From assembly GCA_020861095.1 (NCBI GenBank), contig JAJBTC010000147.1:1-64000 (forward strand): a stretch of 64,000 nt of DNA, in the 5' to 3' direction. Positions within the stretch are counted from its first letter, which is position 1. Every line of letters starts with the position of its first letter. The position numbers and the translations under genes are program-made. This DNA is from Bacteroides sp. (GTDB lineage: Bacteria > Bacteroidota > Bacteroidia > Bacteroidales > Bacteroidaceae). This document shows, piece after piece, positions 1 to 7,892 of the stretch. The notes under the pieces were generated by a model. The model saw nothing but the letters and a program-made list of their open reading frames with translations. It was not told the DNA's origin and did not search any database.

Positions 1-175
1 CGATCTTCGATGGACTGCGTCGACCGCTGGTTCGTCCAATCGTAAATCTCTTTGCATCTCGTATGTTTGCATATAAAATGGTACGCATAGGGATTTACAA
101 ACAGATTCTTTCTGTAATTTCAATCGTACATCGTAAATAAGTAAATCGTAAATCTCTTTGTGTCTCTACAGGTGG
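1..175. repeat. Dispersed intergenic repeat, copy A
   Basis: Non-coding sequence built of CGTAAAT/CGTACAT words. It aligns along almost its whole length with the reverse complement of about 28556-28730: both contain CAATCGTAAATCTCTTTGC, then CTCGTATGTTTGCAT, a GGGATTTACAAA segment, TTTCAATCGTA, and GTGTCTCTACAGG in the same order, with small indels between them. The remaining stretch to the radA promoter (176-304) continues with the same word type (ATCGTAAATCCGTAAATC at about 239-256) and shows no gene. Confidence 0.75.
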
Positions 176-304
176 ACGCATACGTTGGGAGACTGGTATG
201 ACGTTTGGGGATACATACTTTCCCTTGTACACTATACATCGTAAATCCGTAAATCGCAACTCAATTAATCTCAGTCAAATCCACGCTACTCCATACAAAA
301 TCCG

Positions 305-312
305 TATCTTTG
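305..312 (+). promoter_or_regulatory. -7 promoter box (TATCTTTG) for radA
   Basis: Perfect match to the Bacteroidota -7 consensus TAnnTTTG, about 100 bp upstream of the radA ATG. No clear TTTG -33 box at the expected 19-21 bp spacing. Confidence 0.55.
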
Positions 313-414
313 TATGATCATTGATCCCCTGAAAAACGAAAGTAAAAACAAGTGTTTGCCACAGGAAAGACCTTTTTCCGGCTGGCATCCTTTATAACTC
401 TACCAACAAAGAAA

Positions 415-1782
415 ATGGCAAAAGAAAAAACAGTATATGTATGCAGTAATTGCGGACAAGACTCCCCGAAATGGGTAGGTAAATGTCCGTCGTGCGGAGA
501 GTGGAACACGTATGTAGAAGAGGTAGGGCGCAAACCGACTCTCAGCAAACGTCCTGTCAGCGGATTTGAAACAACCAAAAACAAACCGATCATTCTCAAA
601 GACATCCATACCTCCGAAGAGACGCGGATCGATATGCACGATGAAGAGCTCAACCGCGTGCTGGGAGGGGGGCTGGTGCCCGGGTCCTTAGTACTGATCG
701 GTGGTGAACCCGGTATCGGAAAATCGACCCTGGTGCTACAGACCGTACTCCGGATACCGGAAAAGCGTATCTTGTATGTTTCCGGTGAGGAGAGCGCGCG
801 CCAGCTGAAACTGCGGGCCGACCGCATTCCCGGCGCATCGGACAATTGCCTGATCGCCTGCGAAACCTCTCTCGAGCAGATCTATGTCCATATCAAAAAC
901 ACCGAACCGGATCTGGTGATCATCGACTCCATACAGACCGTTTCTACAGAGAGCATCGAGTCTTCACCGGGAAGTGTATCACAGGTGCGGGAATGTTCGG
1001 CCTCTATCCTGCGGTTTGCCAAGGAGAGTCATGTGCCGGTGATCCTGATCGGACACATCAACAAAGAGGGAAGCATTGCCGGACCGAAAGTGCTGGAACA
1101 CATCGTAGATGCCGTGCTGCAATTCGAAGGAGACCAGCACTATATGTACCGCATCCTGCGCAGTATCAAAAACCGTTTTGGCAGCACTGCGGAAATGGGT
1201 ATCTATGAAATGCGTCAGGACGGACTGCGCCAGGTGAGCAACCCTTCCGAACTGCTGCTCTCCCAGGACCACGGAGGTATGAGTGGCATAGCCATTGCTT
1301 CCGCGATCGAAGGGGTACGCCCTTTCCTGATCGAGACGCAGGCACTGGTAAGCTCGGCTGTATATGGCAATCCGCAACGCTCGGCCACCGGATTTGATAT
1401 CCGACGCATGAATATGCTGCTTGCGGTTCTCGAAAAGCGGGTGGGCTTTAAACTGGCACAGAAAGATGTATTTCTCAATATCGCAGGCGGACTCCGGGTC
1501 AACGATCCGGCTATCGACCTGGCAGTGATCAGTGCCATCCTCTCTTCCAATATGGATGCGGCCATAGACGCGGAGGTATGTATGGCGGGAGAGATCGGAC
1601 TGTCGGGAGAGATACGTCCGATAAGCCGTATCGAACAGCGCATCAGCGAGGCAGAGAAACTGGGATTCCGCCGGTTTGTATTGCCCAGATCCAATATGCA
1701 GGGGTTGGAAGCGAAGAAATTGAAAATAGAACTTATCCCTGTTCGTAAAGTGGAAGAGGCCTTCCGTGCGCTTTTCGGATAG
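415..1782 (+). CDS. radA: DNA repair protein RadA
   Basis: RadA is a RecA-like ATPase/helicase that processes branched intermediates during homologous recombination. The protein (455 aa from this start) opens with a C4 zinc finger (CSNCG and CPSCG, about residues 10-26), followed by the ATPase core with Walker A GGEPGIGKST (about 96-105), the RadA-specific KNRFG motif, and a C-terminal Lon-protease-like domain. The length is normal for the family. The open frame reaches back to a GTG at 352, but the ATG at 415 gives MAKEKTVYVC, the usual RadA N-terminus, so that start is chosen. It is monocistronic: an 18-bp inverted repeat follows the stop, and the next gene starts 133 bp later. Confidence 0.97.
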   Translation: MAKEKTVYVCSNCGQDSPKWVGKCPSCGEWNTYVEEVGRKPTLSKRPVSGFETTKNKPIILKDIHTSEETRIDMHDEELNRVLGGGLVPGSLVLIGGEPGIGKSTLVLQTVLRIPEKRILYVSGEESARQLKLRADRIPGASDNCLIACETSLEQIYVHIKNTEPDLVIIDSIQTVSTESIESSPGSVSQVRECSASILRFAKESHVPVILIGHINKEGSIAGPKVLEHIVDAVLQFEGDQHYMYRILRSIKNRFGSTAEMGIYEMRQDGLRQVSNPSELLLSQDHGGMSGIAIASAIEGVRPFLIETQALVSSAVYGNPQRSATGFDIRRMNMLLAVLEKRVGFKLAQKDVFLNIAGGLRVNDPAIDLAVISAILSSNMDAAIDAEVCMAGEIGLSGEIRPISRIEQRISEAEKLGFRRFVLPRSNMQGLEAKKLKIELIPVRKVEEAFRALFG

Positions 1783-1784
1783 AT

Positions 1785-1895
1785 AAGTGTTAAGTTGTGA
1801 GTGTTAAGTAGTAAGGTAAAATCCCCAGGCTATTACTCAAAACGTAAAACGTAAAACTTATGACCTTATAACTTAAAACTCACAACTTAACACTT
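1785..1895. repeat. Long intergenic inverted repeat between radA and the FAD dehydrogenase
   Basis: AAGTGTTAAGTTGTGAGT (1785-1802) is perfectly complementary to ACTCACAACTTAACACTT (1878-1895). The pairing continues inward with a few mismatches (1801-1817 against about 1863-1881), giving arms of about 33 bp. It begins three bases after the radA stop, so it may act as a terminator or be a MITE-like insertion. Confidence 0.7.
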
Positions 1896-1915
1896 TCCAC
1901 TTAAAACTTCAAAGA

Positions 1916-3508
1916 ATGACACAAGAATATCAGATCCGGGTATCCCCCGAGACTGCCGCACAGGAGCAGAAGATCCTGTCTGTCCTCATCCGGGAGAAAG
2001 GCTTGAATAAGAAAGAGATCACCGGTATCCGTATCCTGAAACGGAGTATCGATGCCCGTCAGCGTACCGTATGGATCAACCTGACCGTACGTGTCTACCT
2101 CAACGAACAACCCCGGGAAGAATGGTTCACCCCGATCAATTATCCTCCGGTGGACGACAAACCGCAGGTAGTGGTGGTTGGTGCCGGTCCCGGCGGCTTG
2201 TTTGCAGCACTGAGACTCATCGAACTGGGTCTACGCCCCATTGTGGTGGAGCGTGGCAAAGATGTACGGGAACGAAAAAAAGACCTGGCACAGATCAGTC
2301 GGCAACACATCGTGGATCCGGAATCGAATTATAGTTTTGGCGAAGGGGGAGCAGGAGCCTATTCGGACGGCAAACTGTATACCCGCAGCAAAAAACGGGG
2401 AAATGTAGAGAAGATACTTCAGGTATTCTGTCAGCACGGGGCCTCCTCCTCTATCCTGGTAGATGCCCACCCGCACATCGGTACCGACAGGCTTCCCCGG
2501 GTCATTGAGAACATGCGGCAGACCATTCTGCGATGTGGCGGAGAAGTACACTTCCGGACCCGTATGGATCAACTGATCCTCTCGGGAGACGAAGTGAAAG
2601 GGATCGTCACACACGACGGAAAGGAATTCCAGGGTCCTGTGATCCTGGCTACCGGACATTCCGCGCGTGATGTATATCGTCTGCTGGATGCCAACCGCAT
2701 CACCATGGAAGCAAAAGGGATTGCTGTTGGAGTACGTCTGGAACATCCGGCAGCACTCATCGACAGTATCCAATATCACAACCGGGACGGACGGGGGAAA
2801 TACCTGCCGGCTGCCGAATATAGCTTTGTGACCCAGGCCTCAGGCAGAGGTGTATACAGTTTCTGTATGTGTCCGGGAGGGTTTGTGGTACCTGCGGCAA
2901 GTGGTCCGGAACAGGTTGTAGTAAATGGGATGTCTCCCTCTAACCGGGGATCCCGCTGGAGCAATTCGGGCATGGTGGTAGAGATACATCCGGAAGATCT
3001 GAAGCAGGTCTTTCCCGTATCAGAACAAGCCGAAGAAACATCTTCCCGGTCGGAAGTTTTACAAATGATGGCTTTTCAGGAACACCTCGAACGGCAAAGC
3101 TGGTTGCAAGGGGGTATGAAACAAACCGCTCCGGCACAGCGTATGACCGACTTCACCCGTAAGAAGCTGAGTTTCGACCTTCCGGAAACCTCTTACGCGC
3201 CGGGAGTCGTATCTTCTCCGCTCCACTTCTGGATGCCGGAGTTTATCACCAGCCGCCTGAGTGAAGGATTGGTCCGCTTCGGCAAAAGCAGCCGGGGATT
3301 CCTCACCCAGGAAGCACTAATGATCGGAGTGGAGACACGTACCTCTGCCCCCGTACGCATCGTACGGGATCGGGAGACCTTGCAGCACATCACTGTCAAA
3401 GGTCTGTTCCCCTGTGGAGAAGGAGCAGGCTATGCCGGAGGGATCGTGTCGGCAGGTATAGACGGAGAACGTTGCGCCGAAGCAGCAAAGAGATGTACGA
3501 TGTACTGA
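1916..3508 (+). CDS. FAD-dependent dehydrogenase (COG2509-type NAD(P)/FAD oxidoreductase)
   Basis: The 530-aa protein has a short N-terminal alpha/beta domain typical of this family, then the Rossmann dinucleotide motif VVGAGPGGLFAALRL (about residues 84-98) with VVERG ending the second beta strand. A GEGGAGAYSDGKLYTR segment follows, and near the C-terminus there is an FAD-contacting LFPCGEGAGYAGGIVSAGIDG. This is the architecture of a widespread family of soluble FAD proteins whose substrate is unknown, so no reaction is assigned. The last codons (RCTMY and stop) lie inside the left terminal repeat of a MITE-like element, so the native C-terminus may have been replaced when the element inserted. 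Confidence 0.9.
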   Translation: MTQEYQIRVSPETAAQEQKILSVLIREKGLNKKEITGIRILKRSIDARQRTVWINLTVRVYLNEQPREEWFTPINYPPVDDKPQVVVVGAGPGGLFAALRLIELGLRPIVVERGKDVRERKKDLAQISRQHIVDPESNYSFGEGGAGAYSDGKLYTRSKKRGNVEKILQVFCQHGASSSILVDAHPHIGTDRLPRVIENMRQTILRCGGEVHFRTRMDQLILSGDEVKGIVTHDGKEFQGPVILATGHSARDVYRLLDANRITMEAKGIAVGVRLEHPAALIDSIQYHNRDGRGKYLPAAEYSFVTQASGRGVYSFCMCPGGFVVPAASGPEQVVVNGMSPSNRGSRWSNSGMVVEIHPEDLKQVFPVSEQAEETSSRSEVLQMMAFQEHLERQSWLQGGMKQTAPAQRMTDFTRKKLSFDLPETSYAPGVVSSPLHFWMPEFITSRLSEGLVRFGKSSRGFLTQEALMIGVETRTSAPVRIVRDRETLQHITVKGLFPCGEGAGYAGGIVSAGIDGERCAEAAKRCTMY

Positions 3509-3802
3509 TGTACGATGTACGATTGGAAAGACATCCGATCATCGTATAACCAGAAACTAACCTACCTATAAAAGCAACGTGATTTCCGAACGAGACCAAC
3601 CAGTTTATGATATACAGCCTCTTCGGTAGATATGATTGAACTATCAGTAAAGCGTTTACAAACATCCGCAATACGTTGGGACAAACGTTGAACCACCTTT
3701 GGACGCGAAGTGTAAACGAAACATAAAGATACCGTGACATTAAAATCACATTTTACGAGAGGTATTTTAAATCGTACATCGTACATCAGTACATCGTACA
3801 TC
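3492..3802. mobile_element. MITE-like element with 33-bp perfect terminal inverted repeats
   Basis: The 33 bases at 3492-3524 are the exact reverse complement of 3770-3802, both made of GTACGAT/GTACATC words. They bracket 245 bp with no convincing gene. The left repeat overlaps the stop codon of the FAD dehydrogenase. Size, perfect terminal repeats and lack of coding content fit a non-autonomous miniature element, although no target-site duplication is obvious. Confidence 0.6.
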
Positions 3803-3818
3803 CCGTTGCCTTTCTTTG

Positions 3819-3850
3819 CTTCGTTTCTTTGGCGGAGCCAAGAAACGAAG
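3819..3850. repeat. CTTCGTTTCTT palindrome, copy 1
   Basis: CTTCGTTTCTTTGGC, a short spacer, then GCCAAGAAACGAAG form a near-perfect hairpin. A second copy is at 52933-52964. It lies directly upstream of the LuxR-type gene and is read through by a spurious N-terminal extension of that frame. Confidence 0.75.
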
Positions 3851-3886
3851 AAATCACCGGAGCCAGGAAATGAAGAGAAAAAATAT

Positions 3887-4450
3887 ATGGAAATAGCTAT
3901 TATCACCCCCGACACATTGTCAGCTGTAGGTCTGAGACAATTGCTGAAAGAGATCGACGACACCCTTACCATCCGTAACTTTCCGGATTTCGGGACCTTT
4001 GTCGACGACACCCCGGATATGTACGACTGGTATTTCGTCTCCTCACAGACGTATGTGATCTACAATGCGTTTTTCCTGCCCCGCAAGGAGAAAACCATTA
4101 TCCTGATGCACGGTATCGGACACACGGTATTGCCTGCTGGCAACCACATCCTGAATATCTTTCTGCCGGAATCCCGTATGCGGATGGAGCTGGAAAAGTT
4201 CTTCCTGCAACCCGGTCCGCTGCCTCTGCCCGAAGGAGGAGACAAAGAACTGTCTGACCGGGAGATCGAAGTATTGGTACTTGTGACCAAAGGCCTGATC
4301 AACAAAGAGATCGCGGACAAACTCAACATCAGCCTGACCACCGTGATCACCCACCGGAAAAACATTACGGAGAAGCTGGGGATCAAGTCGGTATCGGGTC
4401 TGACCATGTACGCGGTGATGAACGGATATGTAGAGGCCGACCGGATATAG
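3887..4450 (+). CDS. LuxR-family transcriptional regulator with degenerate receiver
   Basis: The 187-aa protein has an N-terminal receiver-like domain (MEIAIITPDTLSAVGLRQLL) and a C-terminal LuxR/NarL helix-turn-helix (LSDREIEVLVLVTKGLINKEIA, through KLGIKSVSGL, about residues 122-180). The phosphoacceptor region expected after the third beta strand reads YDWYFVSSQTY rather than an LLD-type strand, so the receiver probably does not work by Asp phosphorylation. The frame is open upstream to 3734, but that part translates repeat DNA; the ATG at 3887 starts the conserved domain. The next gene on the same strand is a TonB-dependent receptor behind its own promoter, so it may be a target; that is inference from position. 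Confidence 0.85.
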   Translation: MEIAIITPDTLSAVGLRQLLKEIDDTLTIRNFPDFGTFVDDTPDMYDWYFVSSQTYVIYNAFFLPRKEKTIILMHGIGHTVLPAGNHILNIFLPESRMRMELEKFFLQPGPLPLPEGGDKELSDREIEVLVLVTKGLINKEIADKLNISLTTVITHRKNITEKLGIKSVSGLTMYAVMNGYVEADRI

Positions 4451-4475
4451 GAATTCTCAGTCACAGGAGTCACTC

Positions 4476-4483
4476 TATCTTTG
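4476..4483 (+). promoter_or_regulatory. -7 promoter box (TATCTTTG) for the TonB-dependent receptor
   Basis: Perfect TAnnTTTG about 210 bp upstream of the receptor start. A second match, TAGGTTTG, lies at 4580-4587. The long leader contains a 10-bp perfect inverted repeat (4483-4492 with 4534-4543) that starts inside the -7 box. Confidence 0.5.
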
Positions 4484-4543
4484 CGTTCCGGAAAAAACAA
4501 CCGAAAAACGCCTCTGTCTCTTTGCGTAGAGAATCCGGAACGC
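4483..4543 (+). promoter_or_regulatory. Inverted repeat at the receptor promoter
   Basis: GCGTTCCGGA (4483-4492) and TCCGGAACGC (4534-4543) are exact complements enclosing 41 bases. A further small hairpin, AATCCT/AGGATT, is at about 4549-4568. The first arm would lie at the transcription start. It could be a regulator site for the LuxR-type protein or an RNA hairpin; the sequence alone cannot decide. Confidence 0.45.
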
Positions 4544-4692
4544 CTGCATAATCCTAATAAATGAGGATTGCACGGTTTATAGGTTTGCTGTTCCTTTGCA
4601 CACGAAATTAAAAAAGGAGTTCTCTTTTCCGGAAACGTACTGAACCACCTTCCCGGAAAATGCCTTCCCATCGATCAATTACATCTTTATAT

Positions 4693-7116
4693 ATGAAAAG
4701 AAACAGCATCCTAATGCTTCTGGTTTGTGCTACCGCTACACTGGCACGGGCAGAAGAGTATCCCAAAGACAGTCTGCGCATAGTGGATATGGAGGAGGTC
4801 ATGGTGATCGCCTCTCCCAAAGAGAACCGGAAACTGCGTGAGCAACCCACTTCCGTAACTCTCCTCTCCCAACAGGATATGCAGGCCAATCAGGTAATCT
4901 CCATCAAGGGCCTGACCTCGGTAGTCCCCAACCTGTTTATCCCGGACTACGGTTCCAAACTGACCTCTGCCATCTATATCCGTGGGATCGGATCCCGTAT
5001 CAACACTCCTTCCGTTGGATTGTATGTAGACAATATACCTTATATAGACAAATCGGCCTTCGACTTCAACTACAACGACATCGAACGGATCGAAGTATTG
5101 CGCGGTCCGCAGGGAACACTCTACGGACGCAATACCATGGGAGGGCTGATCCGGGTACACACCAAATCCCCGTTCAGTTACCAGGGTACCGACCTGCAAC
5201 TGGGCGCAGGCAGCTACAACCGCTACAACGGTTCGGTGACTCACTATCACCGTATCTCCGATACATTTGCGTTTTCTGCCGGAGGTTTCTACGAGCACGA
5301 AGGCGGATTCTTTAAAAATGCCGCCCGTGACAACGAGCGGATCGACAAAGTGAATGCCGGGGGCGGAAGGATACGGGGGATCTACCTGCCTACGGAAAAT
5401 CTGAAATTAGACCTGAATATCAGCTACGAATACAGCGATCAGGGCGGATATCCGTACGGGCTCTATGATCCGGAGACAAAAAAGACGGCACAACCGGCTT
5501 ATAACGACAAGAGCAGTTACTACCGCGGCCTTTTCAATACAGGACTGAATATCGGATACCAGGCACAGCATTTTACGCTGAACGCGGCAACCGGATTCCA
5601 GGATCTGAAAGATCGCATGTTCATCGATCAGGATTTCTCTCCGAAAGATATCTATAACATCGAACAGAAGCAGAAGCTAAAAACCCTGTCCGAAGAGATC
5701 GTATTGAAGTCCAAACCCGGCAGACGCTGGCAGTGGACCACCGGAGTGTTCGGATTCTATCAGTGGCTCAGCACCAACGGTCCCGTTCTGTTCAAAGAAG
5801 AAGGAGTGAAAGATATGCTGGAATCCAATATAAACAGCTACTTCCCGGATCTCTCTTCGATGAATATGGATATGAGCTTAGAAATTAACTCACCGGAGAT
5901 CCTGGTTACCGGCACATTCGATACCCCGGTCTTCAACTTTGCCGTGTACCATCAGTCCACCATCCAGGACCTGTTTACCAAAGGACTTTCCGCTACCGTC
6001 GGGCTGCGCCTGGATTATGAGAAAAACAGCATGAAGTATCATTCCGGTTCGGAGATCGATTATGATTTTTCCCTCACCAGCCCGATGATGCCCATCCATC
6101 TGGAACTGAAAGACGCTCCGTTGCTGGAAGGAAAGCTCAAAAACGATTATGTGCAACTGCTACCCAAGTTCTCCCTTCAGTACGATTTCAATCCCGGAAA
6201 TAACATATACGTGAATGTAGCCAAAGGGTACCGATCGGGAGGATACAACATACAAATGTTCTCGGATCTGATACAGAACTGTATGCAAAACGATATGCAG
6301 GAAAACATCAACACGAATGTATCGGAAATACTGGATCAGTACGCCGAACAAGGTATGCCGGATCGTGTGATCGAGATGATAAAATCCAATCTTCCGGAAG
6401 TCGGAGACGCCCCGGACATCAAAGCCTCTACCGTATACAAACCGGAATACAGCTGGAACTACGAAATAGGCTCTCACCTCACCCTGTCCGACCGGCGGGT
6501 ATGGCTGGATCTCTCCGCGTTCTATATGGACACCCGGGATCAGCAGATCTCGCGGTTTGCCAAAAGCGGTATGGGACGTATCACGGTGAATGCGGGAAAG
6601 AGCCATAGCTACGGAGCAGAAGCTGCCTTGCGCTCCATGATCACAGATGCTTTCGGGGTTAATCTCTCTTACGGATACACCCACTCTACCTTCAGGGATT
6701 ACGAGACAGCGGAGTATGAAGAGACTGAACTTGCCGATGAAGATTCCGAATTACGGGCCAGGACCAACTACAAAGGCAATTATGTGCCTTTTGTACCTCA
6801 GCATACCTTGAATGTAGGTGCTCACTATACCTGGACATTAGGAACTTCTTGCTGGCTCGATCAGATCCGTCTGGATGCCAACTACAGCGGTGCCGGAAAG
6901 ATCTACTGGACCGAAAGTAACCAGGTGAAGCAAAACTTCTACGGCACGCTGAACGGTGTACTGAATTTCATCAAAGGAGGTGGACAGATTGACTTCTGGG
7001 TACGTAATGCCCTGAACGCGAAGTACAATACGTTCTATTTCGAGAGTATGGGCAACGGGTTTGCACAGAAGGGTCGCCCGGTGCATTTCGGAATGAACCT
7101 GCGCTGCCGCTTCTGA
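4693..7116 (+). CDS. TonB-dependent outer-membrane receptor
   Basis: The 807-aa protein carries a signal peptide (MKRNSILMLLVCATATLARA), a plug domain starting near MEEVMVIASPKENRKLREQP with the typical IERIEVLRGPQGTLYGRNTMGG (about residues 130-153), and a 22-strand-type barrel ending in an aromatic residue (LRCRF). It lacks the N-terminal carboxypeptidase-regulatory domain of SusC proteins and has no SusD partner, so it resembles the siderophore/cobalamin/haem-type receptors rather than glycan importers. The substrate cannot be told. An upstream in-frame ATG at 4660 is possible, but the start at 4693 gives a canonical signal peptide. It would be energised by TonB-ExbBD encoded elsewhere. 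Confidence 0.92.
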   Translation: MKRNSILMLLVCATATLARAEEYPKDSLRIVDMEEVMVIASPKENRKLREQPTSVTLLSQQDMQANQVISIKGLTSVVPNLFIPDYGSKLTSAIYIRGIGSRINTPSVGLYVDNIPYIDKSAFDFNYNDIERIEVLRGPQGTLYGRNTMGGLIRVHTKSPFSYQGTDLQLGAGSYNRYNGSVTHYHRISDTFAFSAGGFYEHEGGFFKNAARDNERIDKVNAGGGRIRGIYLPTENLKLDLNISYEYSDQGGYPYGLYDPETKKTAQPAYNDKSSYYRGLFNTGLNIGYQAQHFTLNAATGFQDLKDRMFIDQDFSPKDIYNIEQKQKLKTLSEEIVLKSKPGRRWQWTTGVFGFYQWLSTNGPVLFKEEGVKDMLESNINSYFPDLSSMNMDMSLEINSPEILVTGTFDTPVFNFAVYHQSTIQDLFTKGLSATVGLRLDYEKNSMKYHSGSEIDYDFSLTSPMMPIHLELKDAPLLEGKLKNDYVQLLPKFSLQYDFNPGNNIYVNVAKGYRSGGYNIQMFSDLIQNCMQNDMQENINTNVSEILDQYAEQGMPDRVIEMIKSNLPEVGDAPDIKASTVYKPEYSWNYEIGSHLTLSDRRVWLDLSAFYMDTRDQQISRFAKSGMGRITVNAGKSHSYGAEAALRSMITDAFGVNLSYGYTHSTFRDYETAEYEETELADEDSELRARTNYKGNYVPFVPQHTLNVGAHYTWTLGTSCWLDQIRLDANYSGAGKIYWTESNQVKQNFYGTLNGVLNFIKGGGQIDFWVRNALNAKYNTFYFESMGNGFAQKGRPVHFGMNLRCRF

Positions 7117-7136
7117 GCCATATAGCTCATACTGCA

Positions 7137-7441
7137 CCTGAATAGGCTGTCTGCAAGTGCTGAAAGCACGATCGATTCTCATCCAGGGCCAGGTGAAGCG
7201 TAGAGGAAGGGAGGGAGCCGCTCCCTGGGTATAAAAGATGATATAGGAGTACTGAAAGCACGACCGGGATTTCCGGGACACCCTTTTCTTTCGGTCTTAC
7301 CTGCGGAACTCCTTTTCGTGTGCGGTTCGCTCCCTGTGCCGGAATCGGTCGTGCTTCCAGTACGGGAAAACCCCTTATTCATGGAAACAGGTGGAAAACG
7401 ATTAGATCCTGATAAAGTAAAATCTATGTGGAGACAGCCTA
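7137..7441. repeat. Degenerate dispersed element, copy 1
   Basis: Non-coding DNA sharing blocks with two other places. The block AAGCGTAG...GGAGGGAGCCG...CCCTGGG (7193-7232) recurs at 61322-61360; GAATCGG.CGTGCTT (about 7341) recurs at about 61362; and the end block from TTATTCATGGAAA to GTGGAGACAGCCT (about 7376-7441) recurs in reverse complement at 28303-28378 and more weakly at 61396-61450. The opening CTGCAAGTGCTGAAAG.ACGATCGA recurs at 52865-52889. The remaining bases 7442-7570 and 7690-7892 show no gene. Confidence 0.6.
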
Positions 7442-7581
7442 AGAGACTGTTCGGATGTTGACTTCGTCGATCTCCGATTCCACGAATCATGAATTTTTCT
7501 ATTCTTCACTCTTTCTTCTGTTTTCTTTTTAGCTTCGCTGACTGCCTGGTTGTCCTCTTTTCCTGTTTTCTTTCAAATGAA

Positions 7582-7663
7582 AACAGGAAGATGCAAACAG
7601 GAAGATGCAAACAGGAAGATGCAAATAGGAAGACGCAACTATGGAGACGCAAATATGCGTCTC
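7582..7663. repeat. 14-bp tandem repeat running into a GAGACGCA palindrome
   Basis: Five consecutive 14-bp units of type AACAGGAAGATGCA occupy 7582-7651 (7582, 7596, 7610, 7624, 7638). The last unit has drifted to ACTATGGAGACGCA and forms the left arm of the perfect palindrome GAGACGCA-AATA-TGCGTCTC (7644-7663). The same palindrome with other loops is at 28769-28788 and 28885-28904. Confidence 0.8.
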
Positions 7664-7892
7664 TACTCGGAAACAGAAAGATCTGACTAAAAATAAGACT
7701 GAACCAAGAAACGAGCAACATCCTGATAGTCTCTCAGGTTAATATCGGTTATGAAATCTCCCTGCTGCTTTTTGTCGGGATGACGAGAGCGGCAGGAAGA
7801 TTCTTTTTTATATATAATCGGTATGTCTCAGGGAGGGTGGATATGCGGCTGTTGTGTCGCTTCTACGGAACTGTTTCCGCTTGTGGCCGGGA

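Noticed and set aside
3562-4011. 149-codon minus-strand frame and the N-terminal extension of the LuxR frame (3734-3886)
   Set aside because: Both translate the MITE-like element and the CTTCGTTT palindrome. The conserved regulator starts at 3887.
4484-4692. Cobalamin or TPP riboswitch in the TonB receptor leader
   Set aside because: No B12-box or THI-box-like sequence found; only simple hairpins.
7489-7686. 65-codon plus-strand frame
   Set aside because: It consists of the 14-bp tandem repeat and the palindrome; no domain, no start-site signal.
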